DNA of 64,000 bases from Henckelia pumila (lineage: Eukaryota; Streptophyta; Magnoliopsida; Lamiales; Gesneriaceae): NCBI RefSeq assembly GCF_033568475.1, contig NC_133120.1, forward strand, positions 94,506,151 through 94,570,150, in the 5' to 3' direction. The translations under genes and the position numbers were made by a program. Every line of letters begins with the position of its first letter. The stretch's first letter is position 1. Under the pieces are notes generated by a model. The model was not told the DNA's origin and did no database searches. It saw nothing but the letters and a program-made list of their open reading frames with translations. Shown one piece after another: positions 12,291 through 23,220 of this stretch.

Positions 12291-12681
12291 GGGTCCGTTT
12301 GAAGTTGAAAATTAGATAAATAATATAAAGATAAATAATATATTGTAATAAAAAATAAATAAAAAATGATAGCTAATATAAAATTTGATTTGATTGATAG
12401 ATTATGGTTTGTTTGATTTGATTGATTATATATTATATGAAAATAGTAAATTAATATTTTATCCTTGTAATAATAATTAATAAAAATATGAATAGTATTA
12501 TTTATAAAGAGTAATATAGTAATTTAAATTCAATGATTTGATTGATAAAAGATAAATAATTTATGATTTGATTGATGTAAGATAAATAATTGAAAGATGG
12601 ATAAATAATATGACAAAAAAAACATGAGATAGATAAAATAATTTATAAGTTGACTAATTATCTACCACTTCAAACACACCC
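12291..12681. mobile_element. Tourist-like (PIF/Harbinger) MITE, 391 bp
   Basis: Termini GGGTCCGTTTGAAGT and its inverted partner ACTTCAAACACACCC, flanked on both sides by TAA (12288-12290 and 12682-12684). A 3-bp TAA target duplication with GGG-rich ends is characteristic of Tourist-type MITEs. The interior is AT-rich and non-coding. Confidence 0.75.
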
Positions 12682-12725
12682 TAAGTGTATTGAATTCCTA
12701 TGCATAGAAAATATCTATTATGCGG

Positions 12726-12767
12726 GCCCGCTTAGCTCAGAGGTTAGAGCATCGCATTCGCGAAGGT
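12726..12767 (+). pseudogene. Truncated tRNA fragment (5' half)
   Basis: GCCCGCTTAGCTCAGAGGTT then AGAGCATCGCATTCG reads as an acceptor strand, a complete D-arm with A-box (TTAGCTCAGAGG) and the start of an anticodon stem. The anticodon loop is shortened and no T-arm (GGTTCGA) follows, so this is not a working tRNA. The body resembles threonine-type tRNAs, but identity is unsafe. Confidence 0.5.
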
Positions 12768-12789
12768 TATATACGCGTTTATATATATG

Positions 12790-12887
12790 TTACCTTTGAA
12801 AATTACGAAACTATATGCCTATATCTCACATGTACTAGTGAAATATCTTTTCATGTGATATTTTTATAATTTCAAAGATAAGGTGTA
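12790..12887. repeat. Small foldback, ~40-bp arms
   Basis: 12790-12833 pairs imperfectly with 12850-12887 ('gttacctttgaaa' against 'tttcaaagataaggtg', 'tatctcacatg' against 'catgtgata'). It may be a short MITE, or part of the insertion that broke the tRNA fragment; no clear target duplication was seen. Confidence 0.5.
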
Positions 12888-13135
12888 ATGAAGTCGGATT
12901 AGATATTGAGGGGGTCAGTACCCAACATGAGAAAGATCAAACATTTATTAAAATATTTAACAACAAAATTTAAATACGTTATATATATTTTCATCAAATA
13001 TTAATCAATATCCTTCATGAAGATTCCAAAACACATCGTTGGTCGTTCTTCCCGGATCAATTAGATTTAGAAAATTTGGCAGGCCAAGAAATTTCCTAAG
13101 CCGTTATGATGAAGGGGATGATACCTTCATCTAGG

Positions 13136-13300
13136 AATGGCAGTGGATCGGGTTCAGGTCGGGTTTGGACAAACCCGAGACCCGACCCGCCTCCCCTTGG
13201 ACCCGTCCCGACCCGCCCCGTGAACTTGGCTGTCCAATCCGGGTTAGATCCATTGGACCCGTCAAATTTTATATAATTTAAATTTTATTAAATAAAAAAT
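13136..13300. repeat. GC-rich 'cgggttcgggt'-type repeat remnant
   Basis: A burst of GGGTCGGGTTT, ACCCGAGACCCGACCCG and CCCGTCCCGACCCGCCCCG in otherwise AT-rich DNA. Such blocks are found at ends of common plant non-autonomous elements. Its right side runs into the left truncation point of the copia element near 13354. Confidence 0.4.
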
Positions 13301-13353
13301 TTAAATAAGTTAAAAAATTAATAAAAAATCATTAAATTTATTTTTCAAATTTA

Positions 13354-13797
13354 TTTTTGCTCTGATCTGGTTCTAATCAATGTTAGCTTTGATTATGACT
13401 CTCTGATTTGTTCTAAGTTTTTTCTGCCATGACTTAAGTGTTGTGAGGAGATGTTAGGAACATCCTCGACAACATCTGTGCTTAGACTAAGGGGGAGAAT
13501 GTATTTTCGTATTCAGGGAGAGAATTGCTATTCAGAGGAGTTGTGATGTGTACTGAATTGATTAAATGTGTTTTGTGATTCACTTTTGAACAGGTATTAA
13601 GTATTTTCTGATATCGCTAAGTGTTGTGTTCAGATGTTGCCAACATCCTTGACAACACTCAGAATTGAAAGATCAAATTCAGGGGGAGAACTTATTTGAG
13701 AAGTTTGAACTCAGGGGGAGTTCTGAGAATTAATATTCAAGGGAACTTGCTGAATTGGTTTTAGGTGTTTTGTCCAGAAAGGCAAAAAGGGGGAGAT
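13354..13797 (+). repeat. Orphan 3' internal end of the copia element
   Basis: Nearly identical to 20732-21175, including the purine tracts AAGGGGGAGAATG, AGGGGGAGAAC and AAAAAGGGGGAGAT, and two copies of the TGTTG/CAACA compound motif (13437-13479, 13621-13659). It is the right end of a lost neighbouring copy sharing the LTR at 13798. Confidence 0.9.
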
Positions 13798-15066
13798 TGA
13801 AAGGATAATTATTCCTTGATATCTTTCCATGTTTTGAAAGATTGTATTAATGTGTTTTGCCTTTCTAGGATTGATAGTTAATATTGTGTTTCTTATCTAT
13901 ATGCTTGATATATTTTAAACTAGGAATAGTTTTGATTTGAATTGAGATAATATAATATTCCTAGATTTAAAATATGATTTCTTGGACTTGAAGTTTAGAT
14001 CTTTTTAAATATCTTATTGGTTGAGATATTTTAAATAGGAATTGTTTTATATTGGATTTTAGAATGATATATTCCTATATTTTAAAGAGCTTAAATATTT
14101 CTATATTTACTTGATTATTTTGTAGGAGATATTACGTACTTATCATAATATATCTCTATCTCCTAACTTATCTTTGTTTCCTTATCATTGCAGATTCAAG
14201 TTTGAATTAAGGAAACAAAATCAAGACTCTTTTTGAAGATAAGGATTGTTCACGCTTAAATAGAAGAAGAGCGTAGAGATTCAGACGGCTTGGAGAAAAA
14301 ACGAGAGAGCGCAAAAAATATAGATCAAGCCGTGATGAGAATTTGAGCGTACAAAATAAAAGAGAGAGACGAGAGAGCTTAAGTTTAGAAGACAAGGAAG
14401 TCGACTTTCTGGAGTGCTTTCACGTTCAAGAGTCCTTGTCTATTTGTTGAAGTTATTTTCTGAGATGCCATGAAGAGTTTGAGAGCATGTTGATTGAGGA
14501 TTGAAGATCGAAGATTGAAAGCCTTTTTGCTCTCGTGTTTTGGCATCTAGGGCCAACTCTATTCTCTTGATTTTCTTGTCTACCTTCAGTAGACTTTTAG
14601 GAGTTGGTTTATTTGTTTTATTCTTTATTTTCTCACATATTTTGAGAAAATTGATTTTTACAATAATTCACTAATTTTAGGGTTTGTAAAACTCTTTGAT
14701 TATTTTCTAGTGAAAGTTTTGCCCTGAGGCGCTGCAAGAGTATTTTATACTCTTGCTTAAATATTTGAGTCTAATTTATTTGGTTGCTTATCTATTTTAT
14801 TCATGCTTTCAAAAATTCTGATGCATGGTAATCAAGGTGTTACTGAAGATGTTGTCAACACCTAGTGACAACATCTGAATATATTTGTATGTGCAACCTT
14901 TTATTACTTTAGTACTTGTGCGTATTTACTCTTGAGTATTTTTACTGTTAGTTTGCTGTTACTATTCACGTTTTAATATTTTCGCTGCATGTTGAGTAGG
15001 ATGTTGTCAATACCTAGTGACAACATCTGATTCTGATAATTTTTATGAACCATGATATCTCTTACA
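13798..15066 (+). repeat. Copia LTR (left/middle), 1269 bp
   Basis: Starts TGAAAGGATAATTATTCC and ends ATATCTCTTACA, directly before the primer-binding site. It is closely similar along its whole length to 21176-22438. It holds two copies of the compound TGTTG/CAACA motif near its 3' end (14836-14876 and 14988-15027). Confidence 0.9.
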
Positions 15067-15068
15067 AG

Positions 15069-15080
15069 TGGTATCAGAGC
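15069..15080 (+). other. Copia primer-binding site
   Basis: TGGTATCAGAGC two bases after the LTR end is complementary to the 3' end of plant initiator methionine tRNA, the usual primer of Ty1/copia reverse transcription in plants. Confidence 0.9.
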
Positions 15081-15131
15081 CTACTCTTGATACACTAAGA
15101 GCTGATTCTGGATTATTTTTTCAGGAATATT

Positions 15132-18100
15132 ATGGATTCAACAACAGCAAACTCATTCTTCAAACCTCAAGAAGTCTTTGAATCGGATTTGGGAGATGAC
15201 TCGTTGTCACTCATCACAAAGAAGTTTGGTGATTATCTGAAGAAGATGAGGGAGACAAAGAAGACTGATCAGAAACTCAAATCTCCACTTTTTCCGGTTG
15301 CTAACAAAACTCTGAAAATAGGCGGGCCTGATCAATCATCAAGGAAGTTTCCCGATCCTCAAAAGCCTCGACTTATGCTGTAAGGAGAGAAAGAGCCTAC
15401 TGCAAAGAAGATTGACACGGTGTATTGTCATGAATGTCAAGGCTATGGTCATTATGCCATTGAATGTGCAAACATGCTTCGAAAAGGGATGAAAACATCT
15501 TTGAGTGGTAAAGATTCTGAAGAAGATAAAGAACGGAATGAAGAAGAAAGCCACACATCCCTGACAGCTTTGATGGAAAGAAAGAAGCTGATGCAAGTCA
15601 ATCCTTTAGGTGTTGCCGCAGGTGTTGCCACACCTGGCCGCAACATCTCCCAAAGGTCAGTATGTTTAAATTCTTTTACTGCTGATAATGTGAATAATTC
15701 TGATGCAGGTGATGAAAGAATGTATCTGGAAGATGTGCGAATGCAATATGAAGAGTTATATGCTGATTGGGTTGAACGAAATAAGAAGAACACTTTTATT
15801 TCAAGAGAAAATTCTGATTTGAAGGCTGATATATCAAGACTTGAAGTTATGCTGAGTAAGAAGAATCTGGAATTAAGTCAGGTTAAGGATGAACTCATGA
15901 AAGCTAAGGCTACATTGGCTAAATTCAATTCAAGCACAACCAAGCTTGATTCTTTGCTCATGATGGGAAGAGATGGTAAGGCTGGACTAGGTTTTGAAAA
16001 CAGTAAATTTGAGGTTGGTGAATGTTCAAAAGCTCCTGTATTTGTCAAAGAAAATAGCTGTCCAGGAAGCTTAACAGAAAAGGTCACAACAATCGATCCT
16101 CCAAAATCAAAGCCACAGCCTACTGCCCCTTCAAAGTCTAGAAGGAAACGTAAGTACATTTGTCACTACTGTCATAGACCTGGTCACATTAAACCATATT
16201 GTTTTAAGTTGCAGGAAGACTACAGACATAGATCTGCATCGAAGGTGTTGCCTAAGGTGTTGTCAACACCCTCCCACAACATTTCTAGGAACAGATCTAC
16301 TGTAAGAAAGGTTTGGGTACCAAAGGCTGATATTCATTGTTATATGATTTATACTGCTTTGAAAACTAATGTTTCAGGTGCTTGGTACTTTGATAGTGGA
16401 AGCTCACATCATATGACAGGTTCTATGAAGTTTTTCTCTGATTATGTTGAACAGAAGAGTGAGAAAGTGACATATGGAGAAGCAACAAAGGGAAATATTG
16501 TAGGAAAAGGCACACTGGATGTTGCTGGTTTGCCTAAGCTTCGCAACGTGCTTCATGTTGAAGGATTAACTTCAAATTTAATAAGCATTAGTCAGCTTTG
16601 TGATAACAACTTGCATGTGCAATTTGATAAGAAATTATGCAAAGTTTTTGATAGCTCTAACATGTGTTTGATGACAGGTATGAGGTCGTTTGATAATTTC
16701 TATCAACTTGGAGAGGAGATGGCATGTAGAAATTCAAAGGTAGATGAATTTAACCTATGGCATCAAAAGTTGGGTCATGCAAACTTCAAGACTTTGAAGA
16801 ATTTAAGTAAGTTTGATGCTGCTAGAGGTATGAATAATTTAAAATCTGGAATTTCATTTGTTTGTGAGGCATGTCAAAAAGAAGCAAACCAAGGTGTTGC
16901 ACCAGATGTTGCCAACATCTGAGACAACACTCTGTCTTCAGCTTGTATATATGGACTCAATGGGTCCAATGGATGTGGAAAGCTGTGGAGATAAGAAATA
17001 TTCTGTTGTTTGTGTAGATGATTTTTCACTACATACTTGGGTAAGTTTTTTTAGAGAAAGATCAGATACATTTGATGTTTTTAAGAATTTGCTCACTAGG
17101 ATTATGAATCTTCACAATTTGAAGGTGACCAGAATTCTCACTAATTATGATCTGAAGAAGAAAACTGTCGAAGATGAAATTTATGATCTGTTTGAAAATT
17201 CTGGAAATTTAGATGTTGTCCAAGGTGTTACAACACCTCCTACAGAATCTCCAGAAACAAAAATTTGAACAATCCACTGCTGAAAATGACAATGAAGACA
17301 GTGAGGTCATTGGAGATGTGCATGGAGATATGCAAACCCGAAGAAAAGAAAATGTGGATTATCGAAAGATGGCTGGACTAATTCGCATGAGCTCCACGTT
17401 TTCACAGGTAAGATTTTCGTGCTTTGTGTCAAATAGTGAACCAAAAAGGTTGGCACTGTATGGATTGTAGCAAGCACCACGTGCATGGTATGTAAAATTA
17501 ACCAAATACTTGATGTGAGATTGATAAGACATTGTTTGTGCAAAAGTCTCAAGGTAATATTCTTATTTGCCAAGTTTTTATGGATGACATAATCTTTTGT
17601 GCTTCTTGTGAAAAACTTGTTGATGAATTTGTGAAGTGCATGTCGTCTTCTTTTGAGATGAGTATGGTTGGTGAATTGAATTATTTCTTGGGGTTTCAAG
17701 TGAAACAAATGCATGGTGGAATTTTTGTGTGTCAAATACAGTATGCTAAAAATCTTGTGAAAAAGTATTTGAATGAAAATTGTAAACACATGCGTACACC
17801 AATGAGGTCAAGTGAAAAACTGTCGAGGGAAGATGTTGTCGAAGGTGTTGACAACACCCTCTACAGAAGCATAATTGGAAGTATCTTGTTTTTTGTGCTA
17901 CTGGGCTAGATATCATGCTTAGTTGAATGTGTACTATGATAATTCAAGCGTTATTGATATATGCAAAAATCCAGTACAACACTTTCGAACCAAACACATA
18001 GACATTTGACATCACTTCATTAGAGATTTGGTCGAGAAAGGCATGATCTGTATTGAGTTTATTAGAACGGATAACCAATTAGCTGATATTTTCACCAAAA

Positions 18101-18159
18101 CATTGGATTTCAAGAGATTTTTCAGTCTAAGGAAGTCTCTCAGTTTGTGTGCATTATAG
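15132..18159 (+). pseudogene. Copia gag-pol remnant
   Basis: Gag begins MDSTTANSFF but most of the capsid region is absent, and a TAA at 15381 interrupts the frame. A 500-codon stretch from 15420 holds a CX2CX4HX4C knuckle (YCHECQGYGHYAIEC), a coiled, lysine-rich linker, a second knuckle (CHYCHRPGHIKPYC), the aspartic protease (WYFDSGSSHHMTG) and a GAG-pre-integrase start (LWHQKLGHANF). It stops at 16920. The integrase core survives only as its first part (VYMDSMGPMDVES, VVCVDDFS). Most of integrase and the front of reverse transcriptase are deleted; from 17455 come LYGL-stop-QAPRAWY and then FMDDIIF, LNYFLGFQVKQM and LYRSIIGS. RNase H remains as NPVQHFRTKHIDI and [10 protein letters not shown] (about 17935-18150). 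Multiple stops and frame changes make it inactive. Confidence 0.85.
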
Positions 18160-19904
18160 ACAGAACTGAGATGTTGTCTGGAGTGTTTCCAACACCCTGC
18201 GACAACACCTTTTCATGCATGTACATCTTTAGGATCATTAGGCATGTTGCATTCATGCATACACTCTGTTTTGTGAAGTGTTTGATACTTTGTAATCATT
18301 GACCAGTTTTCACTCATGATTCTTTGCAAATTGTTTTACAGTTTAATGAGATTTAATTAAAGAAGAGTTCTGACTAAATCACGAAGTAGTGGAGGGATGT
18401 TCGTGTATTTCATGATCCCGTCCCAAATGAAAAATGATTTCGCAAATTCAGAAACTCAAAATAACAAAATGGTTAAATAATATCATCTCAATCATCAAAT
18501 TTGATTGAAAATCAGAAGCAAATGGAAAAAGCTACTTAAAGGGGTCCGTTGAAGATCGTTTCTTTAGTGTGCAGGCTACCACTTCTGTAATAATGAATTG
18601 GATAACAAAATTTTTTGAGAATCCTGAAGTGTTGCTGGAAGATGTTGCCAACATCGTGGATAACACCTCATTTGTCAACATATTTGTTTTTGCATGTGAT
18701 TGCATTTTATTGCATTGTTACATTCTGTTTTTAGACATAATTAGAACATGCATATTTATTTTATGGTGAATATATCTTGCTGAGAAGTTTGAAGTTCGAA
18801 ATAAGCAAAATTTAGTGATTTGCCCAATCCACTAATATTTCGAATTGTTTTGTGATCGAAAGTGTTTTAGTGGAGTTAAATTCGATGTGGAGTTTATCTA
18901 TGAAAATTTTGTGAAAATCAATTGGCTTGATTTATTGCCTTAATTCGGAAATTTGTTGCCATAATGATTTCAAACTCCATTTTAACATTGACAATTGTTA
19001 CTGTTAGGGAACATTAACTGTGATCGAGTGATTAAGCGGTGAAGGGTTTGTTGTTAGATTTGATATTATCATCATAATATTTATGGTCTTGTTACTCTTT
19101 GCTCTCCCTCACCACATTATCACTTCTACAGAATTTTGTCGGTCCTTGCATTATTGTCAAATTCTTCTCTTCTTATTCTAACTGTTCAAATTTTTATGGC
19201 AGAGAAGAATTTTGATTTACTGATTTTGAAACAGAGATGGGCTACAAAGAAGATGTTGAGCCAGATGTTGACAACACCTCTGACAACATCTTAGAGGATG
19301 TTTTTTTTTGAGATATTTGATGGTCATTGTTACTGCTGTTGATTCATCTTTGATGGTCATTTTTACTACTGCTGATCCATCCCTTGCATTCTCTGATGAA
19401 GGCTCTGAGGAATCTGCCTCAGAAGCAGATGTTTCATCAGATGCTGTTGACATTCTTGCTGACATCTTAGATGAGGAGTATTTGAATATTGTAGAATTTT
19501 TCAGAATTCGGAATTTGCTGGCTATTGTCACTGTTATTACACTTTTCTTTAGGAAGTCGGTGTTGCTGTTTCTGCAGAAGATGTTTCTGCAGGTGTTGCT
19601 GACACCCCGGACAACATCTTGGATGAAGACTACCGTGTAAGCCAATCATATTCCTCTGTTTTTTTTTTTCTGAGAATGCTGCAAACGATTGGAAACACTA
19701 TGCCAATTGTGACTTTTTTGAGGACCACACCATTGATTTGAAAGCATATGGCGCACAAAGTCTGGTAAGAATTTTCCAACTCAGAAATATGTTCGCTACT
19801 GTGATATATGCTACTATTTACTTTAGACTTATGGTCTTGGAATTATACTGAAATTTGACTAAAGCTGTATCGAACCCTCTTTCGCAAAATTTGGGAAAAT
19901 TCAT
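18160..19904 (+). other. Copia internal spacer rich in the compound motif
   Basis: Non-coding or decayed part of the element after pol. It contains four to five copies of the TGTTG/CAACA motif (18169, 18627, 19250 and 19577 regions). Short acidic frames such as SEESASEADVSSDA (around 19400) hint at an eroded reading frame, not assignable to a family. Confidence 0.5.
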
Positions 19905-20700
19905 GTGAGGGTTCATATTTTCGAGTTTAGTCCTACTGTAATTAATGGATTCTTTAACTCACCCGAAGTGGAAAAAGATGTGCAGTCTGCTCTTATAAGA
20001 TAGCTTATGTTCTTTACAAGACTGCAATAAAGACTTGGACTCCGTCCACAAATTTCACGTTTGTCACCAAACAACAAAATGGTGTGATATTTGCTGTAGG
20101 AACTGGAGCAGCTTTGAACTTTGAAAAACTTGTGTTTTACTACAGTTATGCAATATGCAAACTGTGGATTGGTATCTTACATGCTCATGTTTTTTTCTTT
20201 GATATTTGTTGTGCTAGTATCTCAATAGTTTGAAAAAGATTATGATAAGCCTTTATCTGCTGTTGTTGAGGTACTGAATCTTGCTCCTGCATTACTTAGA
20301 GGTAACATGAAATTGGACCTACCTTGGTCAGAAACAGGTGCTGCTGCAGATGCTGTGGCAGATGTTGCCAACACCTCCCCTGCCACTGCCATATTTGTTC
20401 CTCCTACTTCAACAACGGGATTCTATCTTTATTCAATCCTAGATGCTGCATGTTGAACAGAAGATTTTACAAGCCAAAGAAGACATTGCTTACTATGAAT
20501 CTCTTATGTCTTAATATCGAATTTTTCTTGGTGTAGGTACCTCTTCTGGACAAAAAGGGGGAGAAGATTTTGAATCTGGTGGCTCTAGCTCTGATGGAGA
20601 AGATAGTGACTCTGGATCTGATGGAGAAGAGACTAGTTCTGGCAAAGCAAATAATGGATCGTCACAGAGCAATAAGTTTTTAGTTTTTTGTGGTTTAAGT
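19905..20700 (+). pseudogene. Envelope-like ORF remnant of the copia element
   Basis: In different frames the segment reads VRVHIFEFSPTVINGFF (from 19905), then LYKTAIKTWTPSTNFTF and GAALNFEKLVFYYSYAI (from about 20012), then an acidic Ser/Asp tail (GGSSSDGEDSDSGSDGEE, about 20575-20640). The order and pattern resemble the envelope-like proteins encoded after pol in Sireviruses and other plant retroelements. Stops and frame changes show it is dead. The family assignment is from memory of the pattern only. Confidence 0.4.
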
Positions 20701-21162
20701 TTATTTTGCTCTGCTCTGATTTGTCTTTATGTTTTTGCTCTGATCTGGTTCTAATCAATGTTAGCTTTGATTATAACTCTCTGATTTGTTCTAAGTTTTT
20801 TTTGCCATGACTTAAGTGTTGTGAGGAGATGTTGGGAACATCCTCGACAACATCTGTGCTTAGACTAAGGGGAAGAATGTATTTTCGTATTCAGGGAGAG
20901 AATTGCTATTCAGAGGAGTTGTGATGTGTACTGAATTGATTAAATGTATTTTGTGATTCACTTTTGAACAGGTATTAAGTATTTTCTGATATCGCTAAGT
21001 GTTGTGTTCAGATGTTGCCAACATCCTTGACAACACTCAGAATTGAAAGATCAAATTCAGGGAGAGAACTTATTTGAGAAGTTTGAACTCAGGGGGAGTT
21101 CTGAGAATTAATATTCAAGGGGACTTGCTGAATTGGTTTTAGGTATTTTGTCCAGAAAGGCA

Positions 21163-21175
21163 AAAAGGGGGAGAT
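21163..21175 (+). other. Copia polypurine tract
   Basis: AAAAAGGGGGAGA lies immediately before the 3' LTR. Additional G-rich purine tracts occur at about 20553, 20868 and 21091; multiple tracts before the 3' LTR are a known Sirevirus trait. Confidence 0.8.
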
Positions 21176-22438
21176 TGAAAGGATAATTATTCCTTGATAT
21201 CTTTCCATGTTTTGAAAGATTGTATTAATGTGTTTTGCCTTTCTAGGATTGATAGTTAATATTGTGTTTCTTATCTATATGCTTGATATATTTTAAACTA
21301 GGAATAGTTTTGATTTGAATTGAGATAATATAATATTCCTAGATTTAAAATATGGTTTATTGGACTTGAAGTTTAGATCTTTTTAAATATCTTATTGGTT
21401 GAGATATTTTAAATAGGAATTGTTTTATATTGGATTTTAGAATGATATATTCCTATATTTTAAAGAGCTTAAATATTTCTATATTTACTTGATTATTTTG
21501 TAGGAGATATTACGTACTTATCATAATATATCTCTATCTCCTAACTTATTTTTGTTTCTTTATCATTGCAGATTCAAGTTTGAATTAAGGAAATAAGATC
21601 AAGACTCTTTTTGGAGATAAGGATTGTTCACGCTTAAATAGAAGAAGAGCGTAGAGATTCAGACGGCTTGGAGAAAAAACGAGAGAGCGCAAAAAATATA
21701 GATCAAGCCGTGATGAGAATTTGAGCGTACAAAATAAAAGAGAGAGACGAGAGAGCTTAAGTGTAGAAGACAAGGAAGTCGACTTTCTGGAGTGCTTTCA
21801 CGTTCAAGAGTCCTTGTCTATTTGTTGAAGTTATTTTTTGTATATGCCGTGAAGAGTTTGAGAGCATGTTGATTGAGGATTGAAGATCGAAGATTGAAAG
21901 CCTTTTTGCTCTCGTGTTTTGGCATCTAGAGCCAACTCTATTCTCTTGATTTTCTTGTCTACCTTCAGTAGACTTTTAGGAGTTGGTTTATTTGTTTTAT
22001 TCTTTATTTTCTCACATGTTTTGAGAAAATTGATTTTTACAATAATTCACTAGTTTTAGGGTTTGTAAAACTCTTTGATTATTTTCTAGTGAAAGTTTTG
22101 CCCTGAGGCGCTGCATTTATACTCTTGCTTAAATATTTGAGTCTAATTTGTTTGGTTGCTTATCTATTTTATTCATGCTTTCAAAAATCCTGATGCATGG
22201 TAATCAAGGTGTTATTGAAGATGTTGTCAACACCTAGTGACAACATCTGAATATATTTGTATGCGCAACCTTTTATTACTTTAGTACTTGTGCATATTTA
22301 CTCTTGAGTATTTTTACTGTTAGTTTGCTGTTACTATTCACGTTTTAATATTTTCGCTGCATGTTGAGTAGGATGTTGTCAACACCTAGTGACAACATCT
22401 GATTCTGATAATTTTTATGAACCATGATATCCCTTACA
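21176..22438 (+). repeat. Copia 3' LTR, 1263 bp
   Basis: Starts TGAAAGGATAATTATTCC and ends ATATCCCTTACA. Highly similar to 13798-15066 with few substitutions and a short deletion near 22113. The element ends at 22438 and the ankyrin pseudogene starts with the next base. Confidence 0.9.
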
Positions 22439-22935
22439 AAAATGATGAAGCAAATTGCTAAATCATGCATGCTAGTTACGATGCTAATCGCCACGGTGGT
22501 TTTCACAACTGCCTTTACAGTGCCCGACGGGTACAACAACGGTTCTCCAAGTCTACAAAACAACAAGCTTTTTTATGTTTTTCCTATCTCCGAGGCAGTG
22601 GCGACCCTATCCTCTTTGACATCAATGCTAATTTTTCTTTCCATACTAACATCCCGTTACGCAGAAGATGATTTCCTGGGCTAATTGCCTTTTTGGATGG
22701 TGATTGGGGTGACATCCCTCTTCGTGTCCATAGTGGCAATGATGGTTGCCTTCTGCACCTTTCTTATTTTCTAGAAACACGGATTGGCATCAGTAATTGT
22801 TCTTCTGGTTTTCTTTGCTACTATGCCGGTGATGTTTATAACCTAAAAATATCCCCTTCTGGTTACCATACTACGTTGTACCTACAGTTGCAAGTGGTTG
22901 TTTCTTTCAAACAATCGGTTGTTGTCTTAGCCTAG
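22439..22935 (+). pseudogene. Decayed ankyrin-PGG last exon
   Basis: Reads MMKQIAKSCMLVTMLIATVV, then FTVPDGYNNGSPSLQNN and the later membrane segments, clearly related to residues near the end of the gene at 1171-4291. The PGG triplet is PDG here. In-frame stops occur near 22682, 22772 and 22842. All upstream exons are missing: the copia LTR abuts the exon. The 3' flank also matches that of the intact gene. Confidence 0.9.
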
Positions 22936-23007
22936 CTAGCCAGCTATATTAATTTATATGATATAAATAAATTGACTACATCTCCCGCATGTCCAGCTAG
23001 AGCACGG

Positions 23008-23140
23008 CCCGGGCTATGCTGCACCGGGTGTGCTTCACCCGGTGCAGCATCTGCCCTTCATTGGCCCAGGACCCACACAAGCCAATGAAGGGCTAAGATC
23101 CCACCGGGTGAAGTACACCCGGTGGGGCATAGCCCCTCCC
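23008..23140. mobile_element. MITE inserted behind the PGG pseudogene, 133 bp
   Basis: Inverted ends GGGCTATGCTGCACCGGGTG and CACCCGGTGGGGCATAGCCC, flanked by an 11-bp direct repeat CTAGAGCACGG (22997-23007, 23141-23151). The homologous flank of the intact gene (about 4345-4370) lacks it. The 9-11-bp duplication suggests the Mutator superfamily. An internal pair (CTTCATTGGCC / GCCAATGAAGG) adds to the hairpin. Confidence 0.8.
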
Positions 23141-23220
23141 CTAGAGCACGGGGCATGTCTTGTGCAGTCTACACTCTGTGGGTGGCTTGTAACGCCAAGT
23201 GGTTTGAAATCGTGACGACT

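Larger units (their letters stand above)
13354..22438 (+). mobile_element. Sirevirus-like Ty1/copia retrotransposon, decayed, tandem structure
   Basis: Order: extra 3' internal end (13354-13797), LTR (13798-15066), internal region (15067-21175), LTR (21176-22438). The LTRs start TGAAAGGATAATT and end CTTACA. The primer site follows the first LTR and G-rich purine tracts precede each LTR. Lineage evidence is a gag zinc knuckle of the CHECxGxGH type, an envelope-like remnant after pol and several GGGGGAG tracts before the LTR, all described for Sireviruses. No 5-bp duplication can exist at 13797/22439 because the left LTR is preceded by element sequence, so this LTR was the middle one of a tandem LTR-internal-LTR-internal-LTR. 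Confidence 0.85.

Noticed and set aside
17307..17789. 160-codon minus-strand frame in the copia
   Set aside because: Antisense to the reverse transcriptase remnant with FMDDIIF and LNYFLGFQ.
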